From an uncultured Bacteroidota bacterium (lineage in GTDB: Bacteria > Bacteroidota > Bacteroidia > Flavobacteriales > Flavobacteriaceae): a stretch of 39,082 nt of DNA. Below the pieces are notes generated by a model. That model made no database searches, had not been told where the DNA came from, and saw only the letters and a list, made by a program, of their open reading frames with translations. A program made the translations under genes and the position numbers. Numbering within the stretch: position 1 is the stretch's first letter; each line of letters opens with the position of its first letter. Positions 1 through 7,716 of the stretch are shown here, piece by piece. Location of the stretch: positions 1-39,082 of the forward strand of contig CABXCC010000012.1 in NCBI GenBank assembly GCA_902510475.1. The letters run 5' to 3'.

Positions 1-22
1 ATTTGAGTTCATTTTAGTAAAT

Positions 23-47
23 TTATGATTAAATCTTATAATCATAA
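23..47. repeat. 9-bp inverted repeat just upstream of the first gene
   Basis: Arms TTATGATTA (23-31) and TAATCATAA (39-47) are perfect reverse complements around a 7-base spacer. The repeat ends 5 bases before the TTG start of the LUD gene. All three plus-strand frames hit a stop within positions 1-28, so this is a real intergenic piece. It could be an operator or the weak, AT-only hairpin of an upstream gene's terminator. The sequence alone does not decide. Confidence 0.35.
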
Positions 48-52
48 TTTAA

Positions 53-661
53 TTGAATTTTTTCAGTAAATTTTTCAAAAACAAACCTCAGGATAAAAAC
101 CAGGAGAATGAAGAAAAGGAAGGGGAATTCTTGCCAAAAAAAAAGGCTGTAATTGAAGAGCGTTTTATATTAAAATTCATAGAAAATGGTGGTAAATTTC
201 TTTATTGTGAAAATATAGATGAAGTACAGAAAAACTTTGAGCTAATTATACAAGAAAATGAATGGACTGATCAAGATATCCTTATTATCAATAAAGAAAT
301 TAAAAGTACCTATAAACTTAAAACAGAATTTAAATCAAGTTTAGAAGAAGCAGAATGCTTTGTAACGGATTGTGAGAATTTAATTGCAGGTGACGGATCT
401 ATTTTAATTTCATCGAATCAAATTCACGAAAAAAAACTCGATAACTTTCCGGAAAATTTTATAATAATTTCTGATACCAGAAAATTAAAAAATACAATTA
501 GCGAGGGTCTCTCTGAAATAAAATCCAAAAGCAATAATATACCAACTAACATAACAACTATTAAAAATTTTAATAATACAAATGAGGATAATAATTTTTT
601 GAGCTATGGAACTTCCTCAAAAAACCTATATTTGATCTTATTAGAAAAAGGATTTAATTAA
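53..661 (+). CDS. LUD-domain (LutC/YkgG-like) protein
   Basis: A 202-residue protein with the general look of the LUD family (LutC/YkgG, formerly DUF162). It has a charged, lysine-rich N-terminus (about residues 1-35) and a single alpha/beta domain. The C-terminal segment GTSSKNLYLILLEKG resembles the conserved end of LUD proteins. LutC belongs to an iron-sulfur lactate-oxidation complex in Bacillus, but no LutA or LutB is visible here. The stand-alone copy next to cdsA, which I recall as common in flavobacteria, makes a lactate role uncertain. The start is TTG: an in-frame TAA lies directly before it and the protein has no other methionine. It sits flush against cdsA, so the two are probably co-transcribed. 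Family call is fairly sure, function is not. Confidence 0.75.
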   Translation: MNFFSKFFKNKPQDKNQENEEKEGEFLPKKKAVIEERFILKFIENGGKFLYCENIDEVQKNFELIIQENEWTDQDILIINKEIKSTYKLKTEFKSSLEEAECFVTDCENLIAGDGSILISSNQIHEKKLDNFPENFIIISDTRKLKNTISEGLSEIKSKSNNIPTNITTIKNFNNTNEDNNFLSYGTSSKNLYLILLEKGFN

Positions 662-1486
662 TTGAAAGAATCAAACAAAAGATTATTTAGTGGTCTAATT
701 TTTATAGGAATTTTTATCATTTCATTAAAAACACACCTTAGTTTTGCATTACTTACATTTACTTTTGGCCTAATCTGTTCATACGAATTCAATAAGCTAT
801 TAAATGAAAAAGGAATAGGTTTTTATCTGCTATTCTCTTCAATTTTTATTCTTTTTGCAACCACTGAATATTATTTTAACAGTATAAATCAACCAAATTC
901 TTTTTTCAATGATTTAAAAGACACTCTACTAATATTATCAATATTTGTTTCAATTTTTCTTGTTAGAGATCTATTCACTTCAAAAGATTTACCGAAATTT
1001 TTAACCAAAAAGTATGTGAATTTTATTTTTTACATATCCTCATCATTTGTATTTATGTATTTAATAGCCAATCTTAATGGCTCTTTTAATCCTTACATAA
1101 TTTTAGGATGTTTTATATTAATTTGGGTAAACGATAGCTTTGCCTACATAGTTGGAAAAAACTTTGGAAAACAAAAATTATTTTATAGTATTTCACCACA
1201 CAAAACTGTTGAAGGTTTTTTAGGAGGTCTATTCTTTTGTTGTCTTTGCGCTTCAGTTGTTTCAAGATATATTGACGACTCAATTTCTACATCAAACTGG
1301 TTAATTATAGCCATTATTGTTAGTGTTTTTGGAACTTTAGGAGACCTTATCGAATCAAAACTAAAAAGACAATCAAATGTCAAAGATAGCGGAGCGATAA
1401 TCCCTGGTCATGGTGGATTGTTTGACAGGCTAGATAGTATTATATTTGCAAGCCCATATATATATTTATTTTTAAAATTAATTTAA
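662..1486 (+). CDS. cdsA: Phosphatidate cytidylyltransferase (CDP-diacylglycerol synthase)
   Basis: Makes CDP-diacylglycerol from phosphatidate and CTP in the inner membrane, the branch point for all phospholipids. The protein has 274 residues and about eight hydrophobic segments. The C-terminal third carries the full CdsA signature: S-K-L-K-R, then K-D-S-G, then IPGHGGLFDRLDS, including the metal-binding D-R-L-D. The start is TTG immediately after the TAA of the LUD gene (TAATTG), with no nearby ATG, which points to translational coupling. One base separates its stop from the ATG of psd, so the two phospholipid enzymes form one unit. No oddity beyond the rare start codon. Confidence 0.93.
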   Translation: MKESNKRLFSGLIFIGIFIISLKTHLSFALLTFTFGLICSYEFNKLLNEKGIGFYLLFSSIFILFATTEYYFNSINQPNSFFNDLKDTLLILSIFVSIFLVRDLFTSKDLPKFLTKKYVNFIFYISSSFVFMYLIANLNGSFNPYIILGCFILIWVNDSFAYIVGKNFGKQKLFYSISPHKTVEGFLGGLFFCCLCASVVSRYIDDSISTSNWLIIAIIVSVFGTLGDLIESKLKRQSNVKDSGAIIPGHGGLFDRLDSIIFASPYIYLFLKLI

Positions 1487-1487
1487 A

Positions 1488-2132
1488 ATGTTTCATAAAG
1501 AAGGAATTGCTATAATTTTTACTGCATTTTTAGTTACTGCGGCGTTAATAATTAGTATAGATTATTTTGAGATAAAATATGGACTTCCTGTACAGATTTT
1601 TCTTATTATAATGTTAGTTTTAATTCTGCAATTTTTCAGAAATCCCAAAATAACTATAAATACAAACGAAAATTATATATTATCACCAGTTGATGGTAAG
1701 GTGGTAATAATTGAAGAAGTTTTTGAGCCGGAGTTTTTTAATGATAAAAGACTTCAGGTCAGTGTATTTATGTCTCCTTTAAATGTTCATGTAACAAGAT
1801 ACCCGATGGATGGAAGTATAATCTATTCAAAATATCATCCAGGAAAATATCTGGTTGCTTGGCATCCCAAATCTAGCACTAAAAATGAAAGAACAACTAT
1901 TGTTCTTGAAAACAAAAAGTTTGGAAAAGTTTTATATCGGCAAATTGCGGGGGCATTAGCAAAAAGGATAGTTAATTATGCCAAAGTAGGACAAGAAGCA
2001 ATTCAAGGAAAAGATGCAGGGTTTATAAAATTTGGATCTAGAGTTGACCTTTATTTACCTATTGGAACCAATGTTAATGTCAAATTAAATGAAGTGGTAA
2101 AAGGAGGAATTACCATAATATCTTCTAAATAA
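1488..2132 (+). CDS. psd: Phosphatidylserine decarboxylase, short form
   Basis: Decarboxylates phosphatidylserine to phosphatidylethanolamine, using a pyruvoyl group made by self-cleavage. At 214 residues it is the short bacterial form. Two hydrophobic segments (about 8-25 and 35-50) anchor it. SPVDG (Asp69) and NVHVTRYP (His101) match the conserved protease-like residues. The self-cleavage site is the G-S of KFGSR (Gly183/Ser184), which replaces the LGST motif of E. coli Psd. It follows cdsA by one base, so the pathway from phosphatidate to phosphatidylethanolamine is partly clustered here. The phosphatidylserine synthase step is not in the window. Its end faces the end of valS with a single base between the stop codons. 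Confidence 0.92.
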   Translation: MFHKEGIAIIFTAFLVTAALIISIDYFEIKYGLPVQIFLIIMLVLILQFFRNPKITINTNENYILSPVDGKVVIIEEVFEPEFFNDKRLQVSVFMSPLNVHVTRYPMDGSIIYSKYHPGKYLVAWHPKSSTKNERTTIVLENKKFGKVLYRQIAGALAKRIVNYAKVGQEAIQGKDAGFIKFGSRVDLYLPIGTNVNVKLNEVVKGGITIISSK

Positions 2133-2133
2133 A

Positions 2134-4770
2134 TTAATTAGATAAATTAGACAATCTTTCTTCTAAAACTCTAATTTTTGATAAAGCATCGTCTTTTTTC
2201 TTTTGTTCATTTTTAATCACAGAATCAGGGGCATTTTCAACAAATCTTTTGTTATTTAACTTTGACTCTACAGATTTTAAAAAACCTTTTTGATAATTTA
2301 AATCATTGTTAATTTTAATTATTTCTTCATTAACATCTAATTCTTTATGAAAAGGAATTGAATAAATATTTGAATTTACCCGAAAAGAGATTGATTGTTC
2401 AATTTCACTATCAGAATAATGTATGGAGGATATATTACAAAGCTTAGAAATAATCGAATCATAATCTGCAGAAAAGTTATCATTATTTACAATACTCAAC
2501 TCAAGAGAATCTTTAAAAGATACCTGATATTTTTTTCTGAAATTTCTAATCCCTGAAATAACTTTTAACAAACTTTCAAAATCCTGAATCAAGTCTTTGT
2601 CTTTTGACCTAGTAGATGACGGCCATTTAGCAATAATTATAGCATTTTCTTTAGATCTTTTTTCAATTAAGTGCCATATCTCCTCTGAAATAAAAGGCAT
2701 AAAAGGATGAATAATAATTAAATTTTTCTCAAATATTGATACGATTTGTTCAAATGTTTTTGAATCAATAGATTCACCATAATTTGGCTTTACAATTTCT
2801 AAAAAAACAGAGCAAAAATCATCCCATATTAGCTTATATACTGCCATTAAAGCATCACTAATTCTAAACTTGTTAAAGTGGTCGTTTATTTCACTTAAAA
2901 CAGAGTTAAATTTTTGATTGTACCATTCGATAGCTATTGAAATATGGATGGGTTGGTTTTTTTTAACAACCTCCCATCCCTTAACAAGTCTAAATGAATT
3001 CCATATTTTATTTGAAAACGATTTTCCTTGATCACAAAGACTGGTATCAAATAATAAATCATTCCCAGCAGCAGAACTAAGCATAAGCCCTACCCTTACG
3101 CCATCAGCACTGTATTGATCAATAAGTTTCAGTGCATCAGGTGAATTACCTAATGACTTGCTCATTTTTCTTCGTTTTTTATCCCTAACTATACCTGTAA
3201 AATAAACGTTGTTAAAGGGTTTTTTAGACTTAAATTCATAACCTGCCATTATCATTCTTGATACCCAAAAAAATATGATATCAGGTCCAGTAACTAAATC
3301 AGAAGTAGGGTAATAATAATTAATATCTTCATTATCGGGATCAATAATTCCATTAAAAACACTAATTGGCCATAACCAAGATGAAAACCAGGTATCTAAA
3401 ACATCATTATCCTGTTTTATATCCTTTGGTAAAAAGTCATTATTTTTTGTTTTCTTTTTAACTAGTTCAAGGGCCTCATCAGCATTTTTTGCAACAACAT
3501 ACTGATCATCACTATTACCGTAATAGTAAACAGGTATTTGATGTCCCCAATAAAGCTGTCTTGAGATGTTCCAATCACGAATATTAAGCATCCAATTTTT
3601 AAAAGTGTTATTAAATTTCTTAGGGAAGAAATTAATCTCATCTGATTTAAGAACGGATTTGATTGCTGGCTTAACTAGATCTTCCATTTTTAAAAACCAC
3701 TGATGACTAAATTTAGGCTCAATTACAGCACCGGTTCTTTCACTTACGCCAACATTATGAACAATATCTTCAGATTTAACAAATAAACTTAAATCTTTCA
3801 ACTCTTCAATAATTTTCTTTCTAGCAATGAACCTATCAACCCCAGAGTAATGTAAACATGATTCGTTTAGTGATGCATCATCATTAAAAATATCAATAAA
3901 TTCTAGTTTATGTTTTTCACCTAAAACTTTATCATTTGGATCATGCGCAGGAGTAACCTTCAAACAACCTGTTCCATATTCCATATCGACATATTTATCA
4001 GCTATAATAGGTATTTCACGATTCATAATGGGAACAATTGCTATTTCACCAATCAAATCCTTAAATCTTTTGTCTTTTGGATTAACACAAATTGCGGAGT
4101 CACCTAAGATTGTTTCAGGTCTAGTGGTGGCAATGGTTAAAAAATTATTGGAATGTTTTAATTTATAATTTACATAATAAAGTTTTCCATTCTTCTGCAT
4201 AAAATTTACTTCTTCATCCGAAAGAGTAGTTTTAGCCTGAGGGTCCCAATTAACCATTCGATATCCCCTGTATATCAGACCTTTATCAAATAGGTCAGTA
4301 AAAACCTTAATCACTGACTTATTCATATCATCATCTAACGTAAATTTTGTTCTTTTCCAATCACATGAACATCCAATTTTTTTGAGTTGATCTAGAATTA
4401 TATTTCCGTACTCGTTCTTCCATTCCCAAGCATGTTCCATGAACTCGTCTCTAGATAAATCATTTTTTTCAATTCCTTTTGATTTTAATTTTTCAACAAC
4501 TTTAGCTTCAGTTGCAATTGATGCGTGATCCGTACCAGGGACCCAACATGCATTTTTTCCCAAAAGTCTTGCTCTTCTTATTAAAATATCTTGTATCGTG
4601 TTATTTAACATGTGACCCATATGTAAAACTCCAGTGATATTTGGGGGTGGAATTACGATAGAATAGGGTTCACGATCATCTGGAGTAGATGAAAAATAAT
4701 CATTTTTCATCCAATGGGAATACCATTTTTTTTCTATTTCTTGGTGATTATAATTTGAGGAAATACTCAT
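2134..4770 (-). CDS. valS: Valine--tRNA ligase
   Basis: Charges tRNA-Val with valine and edits mischarged threonine. The protein has 878 residues, normal for the bacterial enzyme. The class I signatures are present: HMGH at residues 50-53 within PPNITGVLHMGHML, and KMSKS near residue 534. The editing domain (TTRPETILGD) and the C-terminal ValS coiled-coil arm rich in Lys, Glu and Asn (last ~60 residues) are also seen. I chose the ATG at 4770. A TTG two codons upstream is also open but adds only M-C. Transcribed alone, convergent with psd and divergent from the DUF1573 gene. The start-codon context is repeated 30 bases upstream (see the direct repeat). Confidence 0.97.
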   Translation of the reverse strand: MSISSNYNHQEIEKKWYSHWMKNDYFSSTPDDREPYSIVIPPPNITGVLHMGHMLNNTIQDILIRRARLLGKNACWVPGTDHASIATEAKVVEKLKSKGIEKNDLSRDEFMEHAWEWKNEYGNIILDQLKKIGCSCDWKRTKFTLDDDMNKSVIKVFTDLFDKGLIYRGYRMVNWDPQAKTTLSDEEVNFMQKNGKLYYVNYKLKHSNNFLTIATTRPETILGDSAICVNPKDKRFKDLIGEIAIVPIMNREIPIIADKYVDMEYGTGCLKVTPAHDPNDKVLGEKHKLEFIDIFNDDASLNESCLHYSGVDRFIARKKIIEELKDLSLFVKSEDIVHNVGVSERTGAVIEPKFSHQWFLKMEDLVKPAIKSVLKSDEINFFPKKFNNTFKNWMLNIRDWNISRQLYWGHQIPVYYYGNSDDQYVVAKNADEALELVKKKTKNNDFLPKDIKQDNDVLDTWFSSWLWPISVFNGIIDPDNEDINYYYPTSDLVTGPDIIFFWVSRMIMAGYEFKSKKPFNNVYFTGIVRDKKRRKMSKSLGNSPDALKLIDQYSADGVRVGLMLSSAAGNDLLFDTSLCDQGKSFSNKIWNSFRLVKGWEVVKKNQPIHISIAIEWYNQKFNSVLSEINDHFNKFRISDALMAVYKLIWDDFCSVFLEIVKPNYGESIDSKTFEQIVSIFEKNLIIIHPFMPFISEEIWHLIEKRSKENAIIIAKWPSSTRSKDKDLIQDFESLLKVISGIRNFRKKYQVSFKDSLELSIVNNDNFSADYDSIISKLCNISSIHYSDSEIEQSISFRVNSNIYSIPFHKELDVNEEIIKINNDLNYQKGFLKSVESKLNNKRFVENAPDSVIKNEQKKKDDALSKIRVLEERLSNLSN

Positions 4771-4801
4771 ACACAAGTTTTACAATACGAAAATACTCAT
4801 A
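4761..4801. repeat. Two copies of an 11-base direct repeat at the valS start
   Basis: AAATACTCATA occurs at 4761-4771, overlapping the valS start codon, and again at 4791-4801. On the minus strand both read TATGAGTATTT. The spacing is exactly 30 bases, so the upstream ATG is in frame with valS. It opens a six-codon mini-ORF (MSIFVL) that stops before the real start. A small local duplication is the simplest explanation. Confidence 0.5.
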
Positions 4802-4847
4802 TTTCTTAATCTGACTAATTATAATTATATTTATCTGGTTAAAAATT

Positions 4848-5291
4848 ATGAAAAAAATTATGAAAAAAATCACAACAATCATCTTAGCCTTTTCTATTAG
4901 CCTTTTTAGTTTTGGTCAACAAAAGAAATCAGAAATTACCTTTGAAAAAATGGTAATTGATTATGGAACAATTGAAAAAGGAGCTAATGGTATCAGGGAT
5001 TTTGTATTTACAAATACTGGAGATACGCCTCTTATAATCTCAAATGTAAAATCAACATGCGGGTGCACAATACCTAAAAAACCAGAAAAACCTATATTAC
5101 CAGGTGAATCTGATAAGATTCAGGTAAAATATGATACAAAAAGAGTTGGTTTTATTCGTAAATCAATTACGGTAACTTCCAATGCTTCAAACCCAAATGT
5201 TATTCTAAAAATCACTGGTCAAGTGATGTCTGATAACAAAAAAACAGGTTTGGAAAAAAAGAAAAAAAGTATTGTTGAAGACTATAACTAA
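4848..5291 (+). CDS. DUF1573-domain exported protein
   Basis: A 147-residue protein of the DUF1573 family, which is abundant in Bacteroidota and has an Ig-like fold. It begins with a signal peptide (MKKITTIILAFSISLFSFGQ, with two possible ATGs at 4848 and 4860). The family pattern follows: F-x-x-x-x-I-D-Y-G-T-I, then F-V-F-T-N-T-G-D-T-P-L-I-I, then STCGCTIP with a CGC cysteine pair, then Y-D-T-K-R-V-G and a closing beta strand. The tail is a short run of lysines and acidic residues. The biochemical role of the family is unknown; it is expected in the periplasm or at the surface. First gene of a run with the aminotransferase and murB. Confidence 0.85.
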   Translation: MKKIMKKITTIILAFSISLFSFGQQKKSEITFEKMVIDYGTIEKGANGIRDFVFTNTGDTPLIISNVKSTCGCTIPKKPEKPILPGESDKIQVKYDTKRVGFIRKSITVTSNASNPNVILKITGQVMSDNKKTGLEKKKKSIVEDYN

Positions 5292-5304
5292 TTATTCCAT
5301 TTAA

Positions 5305-6495
5305 ATGCCGTCGATTTCTAATAAAGGAAATTTAATGCCAGAATCTCCTATAAGGAAGCTGGTTCCCTATGCAGAAAAAGCAAAACAAAGAGGAATTAAA
5401 GTATTTCATTTAAATATTGGTCAGCCTGATATTGAAACTCCAAAAAATGCAATAAATGCTGTTAAAAATGCGGATATAAAAATTCTTGCTTATTCAAAAT
5501 CAGAAGGTGACTTAGTTTTGAGACAAAAAATTTCAGAATATTACCGGACTTTTAATGTTCTGGTTTCTTCATCCGAAATCATTGTTACAAGTGGAGCAAG
5601 TGAGGCATTACTTTTTAGTATAGGAAGTATTATGGACCCTGATGACGAAATTATTATTCCAGAACCGTTTTATGCAAATTACAATGGATTCTCCGTTGCA
5701 AATGGAGTTAAAATAGTTCCTATTTTTTCAAGTATTGATGATAATTTTTCGTTACCAAATATTGAAGAATTTGAAAATTTAATCACAGATAAGACCAAAG
5801 CAATTTTAATATGTAACCCTAACAACCCTACAGGTTATGTATATTCAAAAGAGGAGTTAAAAATATTAATTAAAATTGTCAAAAAACATAATTTATTTTT
5901 GATTGTAGATGAGGTATATAGAGAATTTACATATGATGGGACTAGTCATACCTCTGTCATGGAATTCGATGAAATATCTGAAAATGCCATTGTCATCGAT
6001 TCTGTTTCAAAAAGATATAGCATGTGTGGAGCTAGAATTGGATGCATAATTTCAAAAAATAAAGAGTTTTTAAACACAGCAATGAAATTTGCTCAAGCGA
6101 GATTATCACCTCCCTCCCTAGCCCAGATTGCTAGTACTGCTGCTCTGGACACAGGAAAGGATTATTTTGAAAAAATTATAGAGGAATACAACAAACGAAG
6201 AGTTGTTTTAATCAAGGGACTCAAGGATATTCCTGGGGTTAAAGTATCAGAGCCAAAGGGTGCTTTTTACTGTGTTGCTGAGCTTCCGGTAGATGATTCA
6301 GAGAATTTTGCAAAATGGTTATTAGAAAGTTATAACCTGAATAAAAAAACGATAATGATAGCTCCAGCTGGAGGATTTTACTCTACACCAAATGCAGGGA
6401 ATAACCAGGTAAGAATCGCATATGTGCTTAACGAAAATGATTTAAAAGATTCAATTGAGATTTTAAAAATAGGTTTAATTGAATATTCTAAATGA
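5305..6495 (+). CDS. PLP-dependent aminotransferase, class I/II (AspC-like)
   Basis: A 396-residue fold-type I aminotransferase. Visible landmarks are NIGQPDIETP near the N-terminus, TSGASEALLFS (phosphate-cup region), NPNNPTGYVYS, DEVYREF, and the PLP lysine in DSVSKRYSMCGARIGC (Lys236). The C-terminal VRIAYVLN carries the carboxylate-binding arginine. Substrate cannot be read from sequence; aspartate, aromatic or branched amino acids are all possible. A second, diverged aminotransferase lies at 35570. It sits 13 bases after the DUF1573 gene and overlaps murB by four bases (ATGA), so translation of murB is probably coupled to it. No metabolic link to MurB is evident. Confidence 0.88.
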   Translation: MPSISNKGNLMPESPIRKLVPYAEKAKQRGIKVFHLNIGQPDIETPKNAINAVKNADIKILAYSKSEGDLVLRQKISEYYRTFNVLVSSSEIIVTSGASEALLFSIGSIMDPDDEIIIPEPFYANYNGFSVANGVKIVPIFSSIDDNFSLPNIEEFENLITDKTKAILICNPNNPTGYVYSKEELKILIKIVKKHNLFLIVDEVYREFTYDGTSHTSVMEFDEISENAIVIDSVSKRYSMCGARIGCIISKNKEFLNTAMKFAQARLSPPSLAQIASTAALDTGKDYFEKIIEEYNKRRVVLIKGLKDIPGVKVSEPKGAFYCVAELPVDDSENFAKWLLESYNLNKKTIMIAPAGGFYSTPNAGNNQVRIAYVLNENDLKDSIEILKIGLIEYSK

Positions 6496-7502
6496 TGGAT
6501 GTTAAAGAAAACTATTCGTTAAAAAAATATAACAGTTTCAATATTGATGTAATAGCAAAAGAGTTTATTCAAATAAATTCGATTAAAGAACTGATTGATC
6601 TTCAAAAAAATTCAAAGAATAAAAACAAATTATTTATTGGTGGGGGTAGTAATATTTTATTTACAAATAATTTTGAAGGGTTGGTTGTTCACATAAACCT
6701 GAAAGGAATTTCTGTCAAGAAGATTAATGAGAACTTCAGTGAGATTAAAGTAATGTCAGGTGAAAATTGGAATGAATTGGTTAATTGGTGTATTGAAAAT
6801 AATTTAGGAGGATTGGAGAATTTATCATTGATCCCTGGAAATGTGGGTGCTGCACCTATACAAAATATCGGAGCTTACGGAGTTGAATTAAAAGATGTGT
6901 TTATCTCTTGTGAAGTTTATGATCTGAATACTGAAAAGCTAACTATTTACAATTTAAATGATTGTAAATTTGGGTATAGGGATTCGATATTCAAAAAAAA
7001 TAAAAATCTAATTGTAGTTTCTATAACAATGAAACTAAGTTCTAAAAATCACAAGATTAACTCTTCATACGGAGGAATTAATGATGAGTTAAAAAATTTA
7101 AATATTAAGGAGCCAACGATAAAAGACATTTCAAATGTAGTTTGTGATATCAGAAATAAAAAACTTCCCAATCCAAATAAAATCGGAAATGCAGGTAGTT
7201 TTTTTAAAAATCCAATAGTAAATTCAAAAAAAATTAATTGGTTAAAAGAAAATTTCAATAATATACCTTTTTATAAAATTGATGAGAATAGCTATAAAAT
7301 ACCGGCTGCTTGGTTAATTGAAACATCTGGTTTTAAAGGGAAAGATTTTGGAAATTTTGGTGTTCATAAAACACAGCCATTAGTTCTTGTAAATTATGGA
7401 AAAGCTAGTGGAAGTGATATCAATAAATTATCCCTATCAATAAAAGAAGTTGTAAATAAACTTTTTAAAATTGAATTAGAAACAGAAGTAAATATTATTT
7501 GA
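6492..7502 (+). CDS. murB: UDP-N-acetylenolpyruvoylglucosamine reductase
   Basis: Reduces UDP-GlcNAc-enolpyruvate to UDP-N-acetylmuramate with NADPH and FAD, the second committed step of peptidoglycan synthesis, in the cytoplasm. At 336 residues it is the long, E. coli-like type. The FAD-binding stretches FIGGGSNILF (48-57) and IPGNVGAAPIQNIGAYGVE (114-132) are present. The catalytic residues match by position: Arg163 region in GYRDSIFK, Ser236 in NAGSFFKNP, and Glu332 near the C-terminus. The start is the first ATG of ATGATGG and overlaps the aminotransferase stop. The second ATG is equally possible. Confidence 0.96.
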   Translation: MMDVKENYSLKKYNSFNIDVIAKEFIQINSIKELIDLQKNSKNKNKLFIGGGSNILFTNNFEGLVVHINLKGISVKKINENFSEIKVMSGENWNELVNWCIENNLGGLENLSLIPGNVGAAPIQNIGAYGVELKDVFISCEVYDLNTEKLTIYNLNDCKFGYRDSIFKKNKNLIVVSITMKLSSKNHKINSSYGGINDELKNLNIKEPTIKDISNVVCDIRNKKLPNPNKIGNAGSFFKNPIVNSKKINWLKENFNNIPFYKIDENSYKIPAAWLIETSGFKGKDFGNFGVHKTQPLVLVNYGKASGSDINKLSLSIKEVVNKLFKIELETEVNII

Positions 7503-7518
7503 TAAATTAGAGAATATT

Positions 7519-7716
7519 ATGATGTCAGTTATTGTTACAATTTTGGTTTTAGGTTTATGTGTGCTCGGAATAAGCATCAAAATATGGGCAAAAAAAGACG
7601 GGGAATTTTCAGGTACCTGTGCAAGTCAAAACCCATACCTTAACAAGAACGGAGAAAACTGTAGTTTCTGCGGAAAAAACCCATCAGAGTTTAATCAATG
7701 TGATGGAAAAAGTTAG
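7519..7716 (+). CDS. Small membrane-anchored four-cysteine protein
   Basis: A 65-residue protein. It has one N-terminal hydrophobic segment (about residues 3-22) and then a short soluble part with four cysteines: GTCASQNPYLN, CSFCGKNP and FNQCDGK (C34, C49, C52, C62). The CxxC plus two flanking cysteines look like a small zinc-ribbon-like or Fe-S knuckle. From memory, similar short proteins with a C-A-S-Q motif are annotated as 'membrane or secreted protein' in other flavobacteria, so it is probably conserved, but no function is known to me. It lies 16 bases after murB. Its last 14 bases overlap the start of the Nramp-related gene in another frame, which implies coupled expression. Confidence 0.72.
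   Translation: MMSVIVTILVLGLCVLGISIKIWAKKDGEFSGTCASQNPYLNKNGENCSFCGKNPSEFNQCDGKS

Noticed and set aside
7619-7702. N-terminal extension of the Nramp-related protein
   Set aside because: The 28 extra codons overlap the four-cysteine gene almost entirely, and encode a polar stretch (THTLTRTEKT) unlike any Nramp N-terminus; the ATG at 7703 fits better.
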